This document shows, piece by piece, positions 24,650 to 33,009 of a stretch of 64,000 nt of DNA; the stretch's first letter is position 1, and each line of letters begins with the position of its first letter. The notes beneath the pieces were generated by a model. That model did no database searches. It was not told where the DNA came from and saw nothing but the letters and a program-made list of their open reading frames with translations. A program made the translations under genes and the position numbers. Location: contig NZ_JBBMXV010000004.1 in assembly GCF_037996645.1 (NCBI RefSeq), positions 397,684 through 461,683 on the forward strand, written 5' to 3'. This stretch comes from Halalkalicoccus tibetensis. Its GTDB lineage: Archaea; Halobacteriota; Halobacteria; Halobacteriales; Halalkalicoccaceae.

Positions 24650-25129
24650 ATGCATCCACGCGCGGCCGAGTTCCGCAAGCGCGCGGCCGAGGAGTACGGA
24701 CTCGAGATCGAGGTCGAGGAGTTCTCGGAGGGGACGAAGACCGCCGCCGCCGCGGCCGACGCGGTCGGTTGCGACGTCGCCCAGATCGCGAGCAGCCTCG
24801 TCTTCGACGCGGACGGCGAGCCCGTGGTGGTCGTCACCAGCGGCGCGAACCGTGTCGACGAGGACCGAGTCGCCGAGGCGGTGGGCGCCGACTCGGTCGG
24901 GATGGCCGACGCCGGCCGGATCAAGGAGCTGCTTGGCTGGTCGATCGGCGGCGTCCCGCCGATCTGTCACGATACCGAAATCCCTGCCCTGTTCGATCCC
25001 ACCCTCGGGGAGTTCGACACCGTCTGGGCGGCCGCCGGCACGCCGGAGGCGCTGTTCCCGATCGATCCCGCCCGGCTGAAACGCCTCGCAAATGCCGAGG
25101 AGCGTCCCGTCGCCGGCGATCCATCATAG
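24650..25129 (+). CDS. YbaK/EbsC family aminoacyl-tRNA deacylase-like protein
   Basis: A 159-residue protein of the YbaK/ProX fold, which removes wrongly attached amino acids from tRNA. Visible landmarks are KTAAAAADAVGCDVAQIASSLVF near residues 30-52, VVVTSGANRVDE, and the GGVPPICH loop near residue 105. The length matches free-standing deacylases. No editing domain specific to Cys or Ala can be chosen from this alone. It may be co-transcribed with the kinase 35 nt upstream. Confidence 0.87.
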   Translation: MHPRAAEFRKRAAEEYGLEIEVEEFSEGTKTAAAAADAVGCDVAQIASSLVFDADGEPVVVVTSGANRVDEDRVAEAVGADSVGMADAGRIKELLGWSIGGVPPICHDTEIPALFDPTLGEFDTVWAAAGTPEALFPIDPARLKRLANAEERPVAGDPS

Positions 25130-25222
25130 GTTATCAATACTGACGGATCAGGTACGGTCAATCTATTAACTGAGGGACAGTAGATAACAACACTTTTGTC
25201 CCCGTTACCGCTTGTGGTGGGT

Positions 25223-25909
25223 ATGGCACGTACGCGCAGAGAGCTGCTGAAGCTGAGTGGGGGAGTACTGGCGGCCGCGGCGGTCGCCGGCTGTACCGAC
25301 GGCGGCGAGGAGGGGGAGGCCGAAGAGGGCGAACCCGAGGACGAGGGTGAGGACGATCACGACGACGAGGAGGACGACCACGACGATGACGATCACGACC
25401 ACGTCGAGGTCGAGGGGCTCGAGATCGTCGACGGGGACGGCGAGGAGGTCGCCTACATTCACGGCGACCACTGGCACGGCGAGCTCCAGGTCCCGATCGA
25501 CGAGACGGTCGAGTACGGGGCCGTCTTCGTCGACGAGGAGGGCGAGGAGATCCCGCTGGGCGAGGACGAGGAGTACGAGCTCGACGCCGAGGTCGCCGAG
25601 GGGGCCCAGGAGGGGATCGTCGGGATCGAGCCCCACGGCGACCACGTCGACGTCACGGGCGAGGAGGAGGGCCTGACCGAGGTCGTCTTCCTGCTCTGGC
25701 ACGACGACCACGCCGACTACGAGTCACCCCCGATCGACGCCGAGGTCGCAGAGGAGTTCGACGACGAGGACGACCACGGTCACGATCACGACGACGAGGA
25801 TGACCACGGTCATGACGACGAGCACGATCACGATGACGATCATGACCACGGTCACGACGATGACGATCACGGGCATGACGACGACCACGACCACGACGAC
25901 GATCACTGA
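25223..25909 (+). CDS. His-rich Tat lipoprotein carrying the ZnuA accessory domain
   Basis: A 228-residue protein. A Tat signal (RTRRELLKLSGG) leads to a lipobox ending at Cys24. His46-His60 lie in a D/H/E run. Residues about 61-175 form a compact beta-like domain with HGDHWHG at 80-86, VPIDETVEYGAVFVDEEG, PLGEDEEYELDAEVAEG and HGDHVDV at 138-144. The last 44 residues hold 15 His within Asp/Glu repeats. The same domain is inserted in ZnuA (26021-27406). It is probably an extracellular zinc-capture or zinc-donor protein for the ABC importer; this is inference from shared domain and position. The ATG at 25223 is fixed by the signal peptide. I know no named function for this architecture. Confidence 0.82.
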   Translation: MARTRRELLKLSGGVLAAAAVAGCTDGGEEGEAEEGEPEDEGEDDHDDEEDDHDDDDHDHVEVEGLEIVDGDGEEVAYIHGDHWHGELQVPIDETVEYGAVFVDEEGEEIPLGEDEEYELDAEVAEGAQEGIVGIEPHGDHVDVTGEEEGLTEVVFLLWHDDHADYESPPIDAEVAEEFDDEDDHGHDHDDEDDHGHDDEHDHDDDHDHGHDDDDHGHDDDHDHDDDH

Positions 25910-26020
25910 CTGATCGAGTCTCCGGACCGTCGGATCACGGGCTTCGTTCCCGGCCACGGACTTATTAAGAATCTGTTTTGGAATAATAACTCTTTTCATC
26001 GGGGAGCCCATCTCCCCGAT

Positions 26021-27406
26021 ATGGATCTGACACGGCGGTCGCTGCTGCGTGGCGGCGCGGGGGCGCTCGGCGCCTCGGCGCTCGCGGGCTGTCTCAGCGA
26101 CGTCGAGGGGGACGGCGGGGGAGAGGGATCCGGCTACGCCGCGTTCTTCGCGATCTGGGACTGGACCCAGCACGTCGGCGGCGAGGAGTTCGACTTCGAA
26201 AACCCGGTCGACGTCGGCGAGATGGGCCACGGCTGGGAGCCGGGCGGCGACCTCGCCCGGGAGATCGCCGGGACGGATGCCTTCGTCTACCTCGACACGC
26301 CGGAGTTCGCGTGGGCCCAGGACGTCGCCGCCCAGCTCGAGGCCGACTACGACGACGTCGCCGTCATCGACGGGATGGCGGGGCTGGAAGGTGAGCTCCT
26401 CCCGTGGGACGGTGGAGACCAGGGGGATCACGATCACGGGGAGGACGAGGTCGAGCCCGTCGACCACGAGTTCGATCCTGCGACCGTCGAGGTCGCCGAG
26501 CTCGACGTCATCGACCGGCGGACGGGCGAGGTCACGGCCTATCTCCACGGCGATCACTGGCACGGCGGCGTCCCCGACGTGCCCCTCGACGAGACGATTC
26601 CCGTGGGCGCGGTCTTCGAGGACGAGGAGGGGCGGGTGCTCCCGCTGGGCGAGGACGAGCAGTTCCAGCTCGACGCGACGATCGCCGAGGGCGCCCAGGA
26701 GATCATCGGGATCGAGTCGAGCGGCGACGAAGTGGCGATGGCCGGGCTCGAGGAGGGCCGCACGCAGGTCGTCTTCGAGCTCCTGAGCGACGGCGAGGTG
26801 GTCTTCGATACGAGCACCGACGGGCTCGACGCCGAGGTCGTCGAGGCCGCCCCCGAGGAGGCCCCCGAGTTCTACGACCCGCACGTCTGGGTCGACCCCG
26901 TCCTCGTGGGCGAGATGGTCGACACCATCGCCGAGGCGCTCGCCGAGATCGACCCCGACAACGCCGGGACCTACGAGGAGAACGCCGCGGCCTACGGGGA
27001 GGAGCTCGACGCGATCGACGGGGAGTTCGAGCGGATCGCCGAGGAGGCGGAACGCGACGTCGCGGTGCTCGCGGGCCACGACTCCTTCCAGTACATCGAG
27101 GAGCGCTACGGCTTCGATCTGCACACGCCGGTCGGGGCCTCGCCAGACGAGACGCCGAGCTCGGGCGACATCGGCGACACCATCGAGTTCGTGAACGAGA
27201 ACGGGATCGAGGTGATCCTCTACGACCACTTCGAGTCGCCGAACCTCGCCGAGACGATCGTCGAGAACAGCGAGGCGAGCGAGATCGAGTCGGTCAGCCC
27301 CGCCGAGGGCACCACGAGCGAGTGGAACGACGAGGGCTGGGGCTGGATCGAGCAGATGGAGGAGATCAACGTTCCCGCGTTCGCGAAGGCCCTCGGGGCG
27401 GAGTGA
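26021..27406 (+). CDS. znuA: Zinc ABC transporter substrate-binding lipoprotein ZnuA with inserted domain
   Basis: A 461-residue cluster A-I binding protein. Tat motif TRRSLLRGG, lipobox Cys24. The N-lobe has the ligand His70 in GHGWEP. The C-lobe has His288 in YDPHVWVDP and His353 in AGHDSFQYIE, both standard zinc ligands. Between the lobes, where bacterial ZnuA has a His-rich loop, residues about 158-275 form a full extra domain with YLHGDHWHGG at 174-183, VPLDETIPVGAVFEDEEG and PLGEDEQFQLDATIAEGAQE. This domain is closely similar to the upstream lipoprotein. A short HDHGEDE stretch precedes it. The gene is 111 nt from the lipoprotein gene and heads znuA-znuC-znuB. Confidence 0.92.
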   Translation: MDLTRRSLLRGGAGALGASALAGCLSDVEGDGGGEGSGYAAFFAIWDWTQHVGGEEFDFENPVDVGEMGHGWEPGGDLAREIAGTDAFVYLDTPEFAWAQDVAAQLEADYDDVAVIDGMAGLEGELLPWDGGDQGDHDHGEDEVEPVDHEFDPATVEVAELDVIDRRTGEVTAYLHGDHWHGGVPDVPLDETIPVGAVFEDEEGRVLPLGEDEQFQLDATIAEGAQEIIGIESSGDEVAMAGLEEGRTQVVFELLSDGEVVFDTSTDGLDAEVVEAAPEEAPEFYDPHVWVDPVLVGEMVDTIAEALAEIDPDNAGTYEENAAAYGEELDAIDGEFERIAEEAERDVAVLAGHDSFQYIEERYGFDLHTPVGASPDETPSSGDIGDTIEFVNENGIEVILYDHFESPNLAETIVENSEASEIESVSPAEGTTSEWNDEGWGWIEQMEEINVPAFAKALGAE

Positions 27407-27409
27407 TGG

Positions 27410-27457
27410 GACCGTTCTTCCCAGCTCCGACGGGCCGCAGAATCGCCAGGAACGGTC
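27410..27457 (+). repeat. Intercistronic inverted repeat between znuA and znuC
   Basis: GACCGTTC (27410-27417) and GAACGGTC (27450-27457) are perfect 8-bp arms around a 32-nt spacer, starting just after the znuA stop. Such a hairpin could stabilise or partly end the znuA message, so that more binding protein than transporter is made. Confidence 0.4.
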
Positions 27458-27515
27458 GCCGGGCATCAGTCGAAGCACTGAACCCCGCTGCGGGCGAACC
27501 GGGGGACGAACCACG

Positions 27516-28256
27516 ATGAGCGCGGTCGTCGACCTCGATGGCGTGACGTTCTCCTACGGCGACAGCGTCGCCGTCCGGGACGTCTCGCTGACCATCGGGA
27601 GCGGGGAGTTCCTCGGGCTCGTCGGGCCCAACGGCTCGGGCAAGACCACCCTACTACACCTGATGCTCGGGCTGCACAGCCCCGACAGCGGGTCGATCGA
27701 GCTGTTCGGGCAGCCCGTCGAGGAGTTCGACCAGGGCGAGCGCATCGGCTACGTCTCCCAGCAGTCGACCAACCGCGGGGGGACGATGCCGGTCACGGTC
27801 CGCGAGGCGGTGACGATGGGGCGCTTCGCCCACGCGGGACGGTCGCGCCTGAGCGACGAGGACGGCGAGATCGTCGAGCAGGCCCTGGAGACGGTCGGGA
27901 TCACCGATCTGGCCGACCGGCGGATCAACCAGCTCTCGGGCGGGCAGCGTCAGCGCGCGTACATCGCCCGCGCGGTCGCGAGCGAGGCCGACCTGCTCGC
28001 GCTCGACGAGCCCACCGTGGGCGTCGACGCCGAATCGCGCGACGCCTTCTACCGGTTGCTCGACTCGCTCAACGACAGGGGGATCACCATCGTGCTGATC
28101 GAACACGACATCGGCGTCGTCACGGATCGCGCCGAGCGGATCGCCTGCATCAACACCGAACTGTTCCATCACGGCGACACCGAGTCGTTCGTCGAGAGCG
28201 ACGCCCTCGAGGAGGCGTACGGCTCGACGGGCCGGGTCGTCCACCACCACCACTGA
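27516..28256 (+). CDS. znuC: Zinc ABC transporter ATP-binding protein ZnuC
   Basis: A 246-residue ATPase of the metal (Mn/Zn/Fe) importer class. Walker A is GPNGSGKTT, the signature LSGGQRQRAYIARAV, Walker B LLALDEPTVGVD, with the switch His in VLIEHDIGVV. The C-terminus ends in four consecutive His (VVHHHH), unusual for an ATPase and possibly a zinc sensor or an accident of composition. The stop overlaps the znuB start by one base (TGATG). Confidence 0.92.
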   Translation: MSAVVDLDGVTFSYGDSVAVRDVSLTIGSGEFLGLVGPNGSGKTTLLHLMLGLHSPDSGSIELFGQPVEEFDQGERIGYVSQQSTNRGGTMPVTVREAVTMGRFAHAGRSRLSDEDGEIVEQALETVGITDLADRRINQLSGGQRQRAYIARAVASEADLLALDEPTVGVDAESRDAFYRLLDSLNDRGITIVLIEHDIGVVTDRAERIACINTELFHHGDTESFVESDALEEAYGSTGRVVHHHH

Positions 28257-29269
28257 TGGGGCGATCGACCAGACGCCGGCTCGAGCTCGCCGGGATCGCC
28301 CTCACCGGTGCCCTCGCGGCGGTGATGATCGCCTTCGTCCTGCTCTACTGGCTCCGCGACGTCCCCTACTTCGCCGCCGCCTACGAGCAGTTCCGCATCG
28401 CGGGCCGGTTGCTCGACTTCTATCTGGGGACGAACGTCTTCCAGCATCCGTTCATGTGGCAGTCGATGGCCACGGGCGTGTTGATCGGGATCGTCGCTCC
28501 CTTGGTCGGCACGTATCTCGTCCACCGGGAGATGGCGCTGATCGGCGAGACGCTCGCCCACACCGCCTTCGCGGGCGTGGCCTTCGGCTTCCTGTTCAGC
28601 GCCGTGACCGGCTGGGACGGCTCGCTGCTGCTGATCGCGCTGATCGTCGGGATCCTCGGGGCGCTCTGTGTCCAGTGGCTGACCGAGCACACGAACGCCT
28701 ACGGCGACGTCCCCATCGCGATCATGCTCACCGGCAGTTTCGCGGTCGGCACGCTGATCATCAGCTACGGCCGGGGTCAGACCGGCATCGACATCGAGGG
28801 TTACCTGTTCGGGAGCCTCGCGGTCGTCACCGTCGAGGGCGCGCGGCTGATGGCCGTCCTCAGCGTCCTGGTCGTCGGGCTGGTCGCGATCACCTACAAG
28901 CAGCTGCTGTTCATCACGTTCGACGAGCAGGCCGCCCGCGTCGCCCGGCTGAACGTCGACGCCTACAACACCCTGCTGATCGTGATGACGGCCGTCGTCG
29001 TCGTCGGCGCGATGCAGGTTCTGGGCGTGATCCTCGTCGCCGCGATGCTGGTCGTGCCCGTCGCCGCGGCCTCCCAGATCGCCGGCAGCTTCCGGGAGAC
29101 GCTCTACCTCTCGATCGTCTTCGGCCAGCTCTCGATCGTCGGCGGGTTCGCGTTCTCGATCCACCAGGGGCTTCCCTCCGGTGGGTCGATCGTCGTCGTC
29201 GCGATCGCCATCTACCTGCTCGCGGTCGCCCTCTCGAACCGGTCTGCGACCGCGCTCTCGACGCACTGA
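28256..29269 (+). CDS. znuB: Zinc ABC transporter permease ZnuB
   Basis: A 337-residue permease of the ABC-3 family with about eight transmembrane helices. LVGTYLVHREMALIGETLAH and HTAFAGVAFGFL are the family signatures, and the GDVPIAIMLTGSFAVGTLII and VTYKQLLFITFDEQAAR-like (here AITYKQLLFITFDEQAAR) segments match ZnuB/MntB. The membrane domain is complete. The zinc assignment rests on ZnuA and the His-rich lipoprotein; manganese is the main alternative for the family. Confidence 0.92.
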   Translation: MGRSTRRRLELAGIALTGALAAVMIAFVLLYWLRDVPYFAAAYEQFRIAGRLLDFYLGTNVFQHPFMWQSMATGVLIGIVAPLVGTYLVHREMALIGETLAHTAFAGVAFGFLFSAVTGWDGSLLLIALIVGILGALCVQWLTEHTNAYGDVPIAIMLTGSFAVGTLIISYGRGQTGIDIEGYLFGSLAVVTVEGARLMAVLSVLVVGLVAITYKQLLFITFDEQAARVARLNVDAYNTLLIVMTAVVVVGAMQVLGVILVAAMLVVPVAAASQIAGSFRETLYLSIVFGQLSIVGGFAFSIHQGLPSGGSIVVVAIAIYLLAVALSNRSATALSTH

Positions 29270-29306
29270 TCCGTATCCCTAAGTACCCGCTCGGGCTATC
29301 GCGTGT

Positions 29307-30215
29307 ATGGCGTGGCATGCGCTGCGGGCGGCCGGCGAGTCGGTGACGGCGACGCGGCGGCTGCTCGCGAACGCGACGATGGCGGCGTGGCTTCGGCTCT
29401 CGGTGCTCGCGCTGTTCGTCGGCACGCTCGTCACGCCCTTTCTCGTCGATTTCAACCGGGGAGCGACGCTGCTCGGGTCCCTGCCCGACCCCACGCTGCT
29501 GCTCGTGGCGGGACTGTTCGTCGGGCTGGCGGCGCTCTGTGTCGGGACCGTCTTCGAGTTCGTCTTCCTCGAGGCGCTGCGCGGCGAGCGGGTCCGCCTC
29601 GTCACGGACAGCGGTCGCCGGTTCCGGGCCGGGATGGAGGTGTTCGCGTTCCGTACCGCTCTGGCGCTCGTCCTCGGGCTCGCGGTCGGTGCGTTCGTAC
29701 TGTTCGATCTCCCGCCCGCGATCGGTCCCCTCGCTTCCCTCGTGGTCGTGCTTGCGGTCCTCGACCGGCTGACGGTCGCGTTCGTGGTCCCGATCATGCT
29801 CGTCGACGGCCGTTCGCTCCCCGACGGGTGGCGGGCGTTCTCGCCAACGCTTCGTCGCGAGTGGCGCGAGTACGCGCTCTATCTGCTGGTCGCGACGCTC
29901 CTCTGGTCGGCGGTGGCTGTCGTCGGCGGGTTCGCGGGCGCGCTGCTCGCGGGTCTGTTGCTCGTGCCCTTCGTGGTCCTCGGGGGAGCGGTCGGCGGGA
30001 CGCTGCTCGCCCAGGGGCTCTCCGAGGCGACCGTCGGGCAGGCGGTGATCGGCACGCTCGCGGTGCCGTATCTGCTGGCGTTCGTCACGCTGGTCCTGCT
30101 CGCCCACGTCCCCGCCGTCGCCTACCTCCGGTATATCGCCCTGTTCGTCCTCGGCGACACGGCCGAGCGCTACGACCCGATCCCGCGGCTGCGCGCGGCG
30201 ATCCGGCGCGGCTGA
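29307..30215 (+). CDS. Polytopic membrane protein, haloarchaeal (DUF7544-like)
   Basis: A 302-residue protein with about seven hydrophobic segments, including LSVLALFVGTLVTPFLVDF, LLLVAGLFVGLAALCVGTVF, LAVPYLLAFVTLVLLAHVPA. Between helices 2 and 3 lies a short soluble loop with FLEALRGERVRLVTDSGRRF. The C-terminus (LGDTAERYDPIPRLRAAIRR) resembles the end of glycerophosphoryl-diester or DUF7544-type membrane proteins in haloarchaea. No function can be assigned. It starts 37 nt after znuB on the same strand, so it could be read through from the zinc operon. Confidence 0.75.
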   Translation: MAWHALRAAGESVTATRRLLANATMAAWLRLSVLALFVGTLVTPFLVDFNRGATLLGSLPDPTLLLVAGLFVGLAALCVGTVFEFVFLEALRGERVRLVTDSGRRFRAGMEVFAFRTALALVLGLAVGAFVLFDLPPAIGPLASLVVVLAVLDRLTVAFVVPIMLVDGRSLPDGWRAFSPTLRREWREYALYLLVATLLWSAVAVVGGFAGALLAGLLLVPFVVLGGAVGGTLLAQGLSEATVGQAVIGTLAVPYLLAFVTLVLLAHVPAVAYLRYIALFVLGDTAERYDPIPRLRAAIRRG

Positions 30216-30499
30216 TCGACGCCGCCGCTCGTCGGTCGACGTCGGCGAGAACTGACGGATCGTCGGCTGTCGCTGAAACGGCCGGTCCCGGGCAAGGACG
30301 GCCACTATTGCCGGTGTTGTCAGAGGCACCCGGCACCCGGCGGTATGTGGGGAGCCGGCTTTACCTCATCGGGTGTGGATCCGCACCGTGGCTGTAGAAC
30401 AGTACAAAAGCGTTTTGGCCATTTATATACGATCGGGCGCTCGGCGACGGGTCGAGCGAAGCCGCCAACAGTTAATACCCCGCCGTTCGACGTGCGGGT

Positions 30500-30799
30500 A
30501 TGGATCAGGAGCGAACGCCCCAGGAGATCACGTCGCTCGTCGGCCGCGAAGTCTACTCGGCAAACGGCGTGTTCGTCGGCGAGATCGAGGACATCAAGCT
30601 GGATCTCGGGACCGAGATCGTCACCGGCCTCGCGTTGCGCGAGCCCAACGAGGAGCTGTTCGGCGCACAGGCCCGCGGAACCCGCGGGATCCTCATCCCC
30701 TACCGCTGGGTCCGTGCCGTCGGCGACGTGGTGCTCGTCAACGACGTGGTCGAGCGCCTCGAAACCCCCGAGGAGGAGGGCGAAGAGGTAGTCGCCTAA
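30500..30799 (+). CDS. PRC-barrel domain protein
   Basis: A 99-residue single PRC-barrel. The opening ITSLVGREVYSANGVFVGEI and the IKLDLGTEIVTGLAL strand are the family core, and the end (YRWVRAVGDVVLVNDVVERL) matches archaeal PRC proteins linked to RNA metabolism and, in haloarchaea, to cell division (CdpB-type). No CdpB symbol is given because several paralogues exist per genome. A TTAATA box lies 23-28 nt upstream. Its stop overlaps the stop of the convergent DHH gene. Confidence 0.87.
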   Translation: MDQERTPQEITSLVGREVYSANGVFVGEIEDIKLDLGTEIVTGLALREPNEELFGAQARGTRGILIPYRWVRAVGDVVLVNDVVERLETPEEEGEEVVA

Positions 30800-32271
30800 G
30801 AACCGTTCGACCCCTCGCTCTCGACGCCCATCGCGGCGAACAGTTTTCTGCGGACGGCTTCCTCGGTGAGATGCAACAGCGTCTCGCGGTTGTCCTCGTT
30901 GGTCTCGATCCCCGTGAAGATGCCCAGCGGGATCTCGACGCGGGCCTGCGTCGAGTGACCCATCGTCTCGCCGATCTCCTCGAAGGCGTCGAGCAGCACG
31001 CGCCCGATGTTCAGGCGGATGTCCTTCGAGCGCGCGGCCAGGTAGATCGTGTTGTCCGCGATGCCGAAGACGGCGGTCGTGGTGATCCCCTCCAGATTGA
31101 GGAGGTGCTGGGCGGCCTGTTCGAGCGCCTCCCGATCCCGGATGAACCCCGCGTTCGAGACCAGGTGGCTGCCCTGGACCTCGCGGTTCGTGATCGCCTC
31201 CGCGAGCACGTCGAGCGTCTCGGGGCTCATCGAGGGCGACTCGACCTGTTCTAAGGTGTCGTGGTTCGCGAAGGGATAGAGGTAGGCGGCCGCCGTCAGG
31301 TCCGCCGGGGTCGTATCACGTTTGAAGTCCAGCGTCTCGGCGCGGATGCCGTAGAGCAGCGCGGTCGCGACCGACTCCTCGAGGCCCAGATCGAACTCCT
31401 GGACGTATTTCGTGAGGATCGTCGACGTGGAGTTCATCTGGGGTCGGATGTCGATGAACGGGAGGTCGTCGGGAATGTCCCGGTCGATGTCGATGTCGTG
31501 GTGGTCGATGAGGACGTCGACCGGCTGGTCGAACTCCTCGTTGGTGTCGGTCAGCATCGCGTGATCGACCAGCGCGACCGTGTCGTACTCCACGAAGGCG
31601 TTCTCGTCGTCCCGCGAGGCCGATTTCATGTCGACGTCGAGCAGGTTGACGAACGCCCGGTTCTCCTGGTGGCCCATGTCGCCGAAGTAGAAGATGTCGG
31701 CCTCCACGTCGAGATGCTCGGTGATCGCCCGCAGCGCGACGGCGCTGGCGATCGCGTCGGGGTCCGGGTTGTCGTGGGTGACGATCGCGAGCTTGCGCTC
31801 GGTGGCGGTGATGATCTCCGAGAGGTGCTGGGCGCGGTGTTCGAGCTCGCCCGATTCGAGCAGGCGGAGGGCGGACTCGGCGATCACCGACGAGGGGTTG
31901 ATCACCGTGTCGGCACCCAGCTCGGCCAGTTCGTCGCCCGAGACCGGGTCGCTCGCCCGTGCGATGACGAAGACGTCCTCTTCGAGCTCGCGGACGTTCG
32001 AGACGGCGGCCTTGTTCGCCTCGACGTCCGAGGAGAGGATCAGGACGACGTCCCGGTTCGCGACGCTCCCGGCGACGTCCTGCTCGCGGATGTCCCCGAC
32101 CTGTGCGTTCATGTCGCGGTCCCGCAGGGTCTCGACGCGGTCGTCGTCCCGGTCGACGATCAGCACGTCCTTGCCCTGATCGATCAGCTCGTCGGCGACC
32201 GCGTGGCCGACGCTACCGCAGCCGAGAATCGCATATCGGGACATCGAGGAGATCGTCACGCCGGTACTCAT
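30796..32271 (-). CDS. NAD-binding (TrkA-N) plus DHH/DHHA1 phosphoesterase fusion
   Basis: A 491-residue three-part protein. Residues about 12-130 are a Rossmann RCK-type domain (YAILGCGSVGHAVADELI). The DHH phosphoesterase domain follows with metal motifs THDNPDPDAIASAVAL, LVDHAML and the eponymous DHH in LIDHHDID. The C-terminal DHHA1 domain has GETMGHSTQARVEIPLG. Such fusions are conserved across haloarchaea and may hydrolyse cyclic or linear dinucleotides under control of a nucleotide-sensing domain. The start at 32271 (MSTGVTISS) matches the family; ATG 32244 is an alternative. Confidence 0.9.
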   Translation of the reverse strand: MSTGVTISSMSRYAILGCGSVGHAVADELIDQGKDVLIVDRDDDRVETLRDRDMNAQVGDIREQDVAGSVANRDVVLILSSDVEANKAAVSNVRELEEDVFVIARASDPVSGDELAELGADTVINPSSVIAESALRLLESGELEHRAQHLSEIITATERKLAIVTHDNPDPDAIASAVALRAITEHLDVEADIFYFGDMGHQENRAFVNLLDVDMKSASRDDENAFVEYDTVALVDHAMLTDTNEEFDQPVDVLIDHHDIDIDRDIPDDLPFIDIRPQMNSTSTILTKYVQEFDLGLEESVATALLYGIRAETLDFKRDTTPADLTAAAYLYPFANHDTLEQVESPSMSPETLDVLAEAITNREVQGSHLVSNAGFIRDREALEQAAQHLLNLEGITTTAVFGIADNTIYLAARSKDIRLNIGRVLLDAFEEIGETMGHSTQARVEIPLGIFTGIETNEDNRETLLHLTEEAVRRKLFAAMGVESEGSNGS

Positions 32272-32445
32272 CCCTCGACCCTTGCTCCGGACCGTACTTA
32301 ATCCCCTGCTTTTCCCGATATCAGCTGAGACGGCGTCCCCCCGCCGCCCCTCCCGTGTGCCCCGTTCCTGCGGGCCGTGCCGGCGGATTCTTCGCCGTCT
32401 CGCCAGGGGATCGGCGGTGCCGATCCCCCGCGAGAAGGGAAAGTC

Positions 32446-32453
32446 TCTTTATG
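32446..32453 (+). promoter_or_regulatory. TATA box for tRNA-Lys
   Basis: TCTTTATG lies 23-30 nt before the first base of the tRNA, the usual archaeal spacing for tRNA genes. Confidence 0.55.
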
Positions 32454-32475
32454 GACTCGCCGGAACTGAAGGCAA

Positions 32476-32527
<52 letters not shown>

Positions 32528-32549
<22 letters not shown>

Positions 32550-32917
32550 TTTTCGCCACGAGCACGTGAGGAGCGAAGCGACGAACCGCGAGTGGTAGAA
32601 CACCCACCAGCGATTCGAATCGCAGGGAGTGTAGCGAGCGAAGCGAGCGGAACGACCGTGTGTTCGAATCGCGCCCGGCCCGCTCTCGCTCCGAGCGTTC
32701 ACGCGAGGAGCGAAGCGGCCACCAGCGATCGGGACGCAGCGAGCAGCTTTGCTGCGAGTGAGTGTTCGAATCGCGCCCGGCCCGTCTTCGCGCTGCGAGT
32801 AGTTCACGAGCGGTGCGAAACGGATCCAAAGCGATTCGGGCCAGCGAGCCGCAGCCCGGGAGCGAGCGGGGCAAGCGACCCGGAGCGGCTCGCCCTGTTC
32901 GAATCGCGCCCGGCCCG
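32528..32917 (+). repeat. Array of four copies of the tRNA-Lys 3' end
   Basis: The last 22 nt of the tRNA (T loop, T stem 3' side and acceptor strand) occur without mismatch at 32528-32549 (in the tRNA), 32661-32682, 32763-32784 and 32896-32917. Start-to-start steps are 133, 102 and 133 nt. The spacers are related but diverged: each begins with a TTCGCCACGAGC-like stretch, most carry a GAGGAGCGAAGCG-like block, and each contains a CCACCAGCGATTCG-like block. The first spacer holds a perfect 14-bp palindrome, GCGATTCGAATCGC (32610-32623). No integrase or protein-coding gene lies within. After 32917 nothing is seen until the gene at 33010. Confidence 0.85.
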
Positions 32918-33009
32918 TCTTCGCCACGAGCGCGCGAGCTACGGCAGCGAGGTTTCACCTACGTCCATCACCAATAACTGTTATCATAGTTCGTCCGAAA
33001 CGACCGTCG

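Noticed and set aside
25770-25909. GAC/CAC tract as a separate tandem repeat element
   Set aside because: It is the coding sequence of the His/Asp tail of the lipoprotein and stays in frame to the stop.
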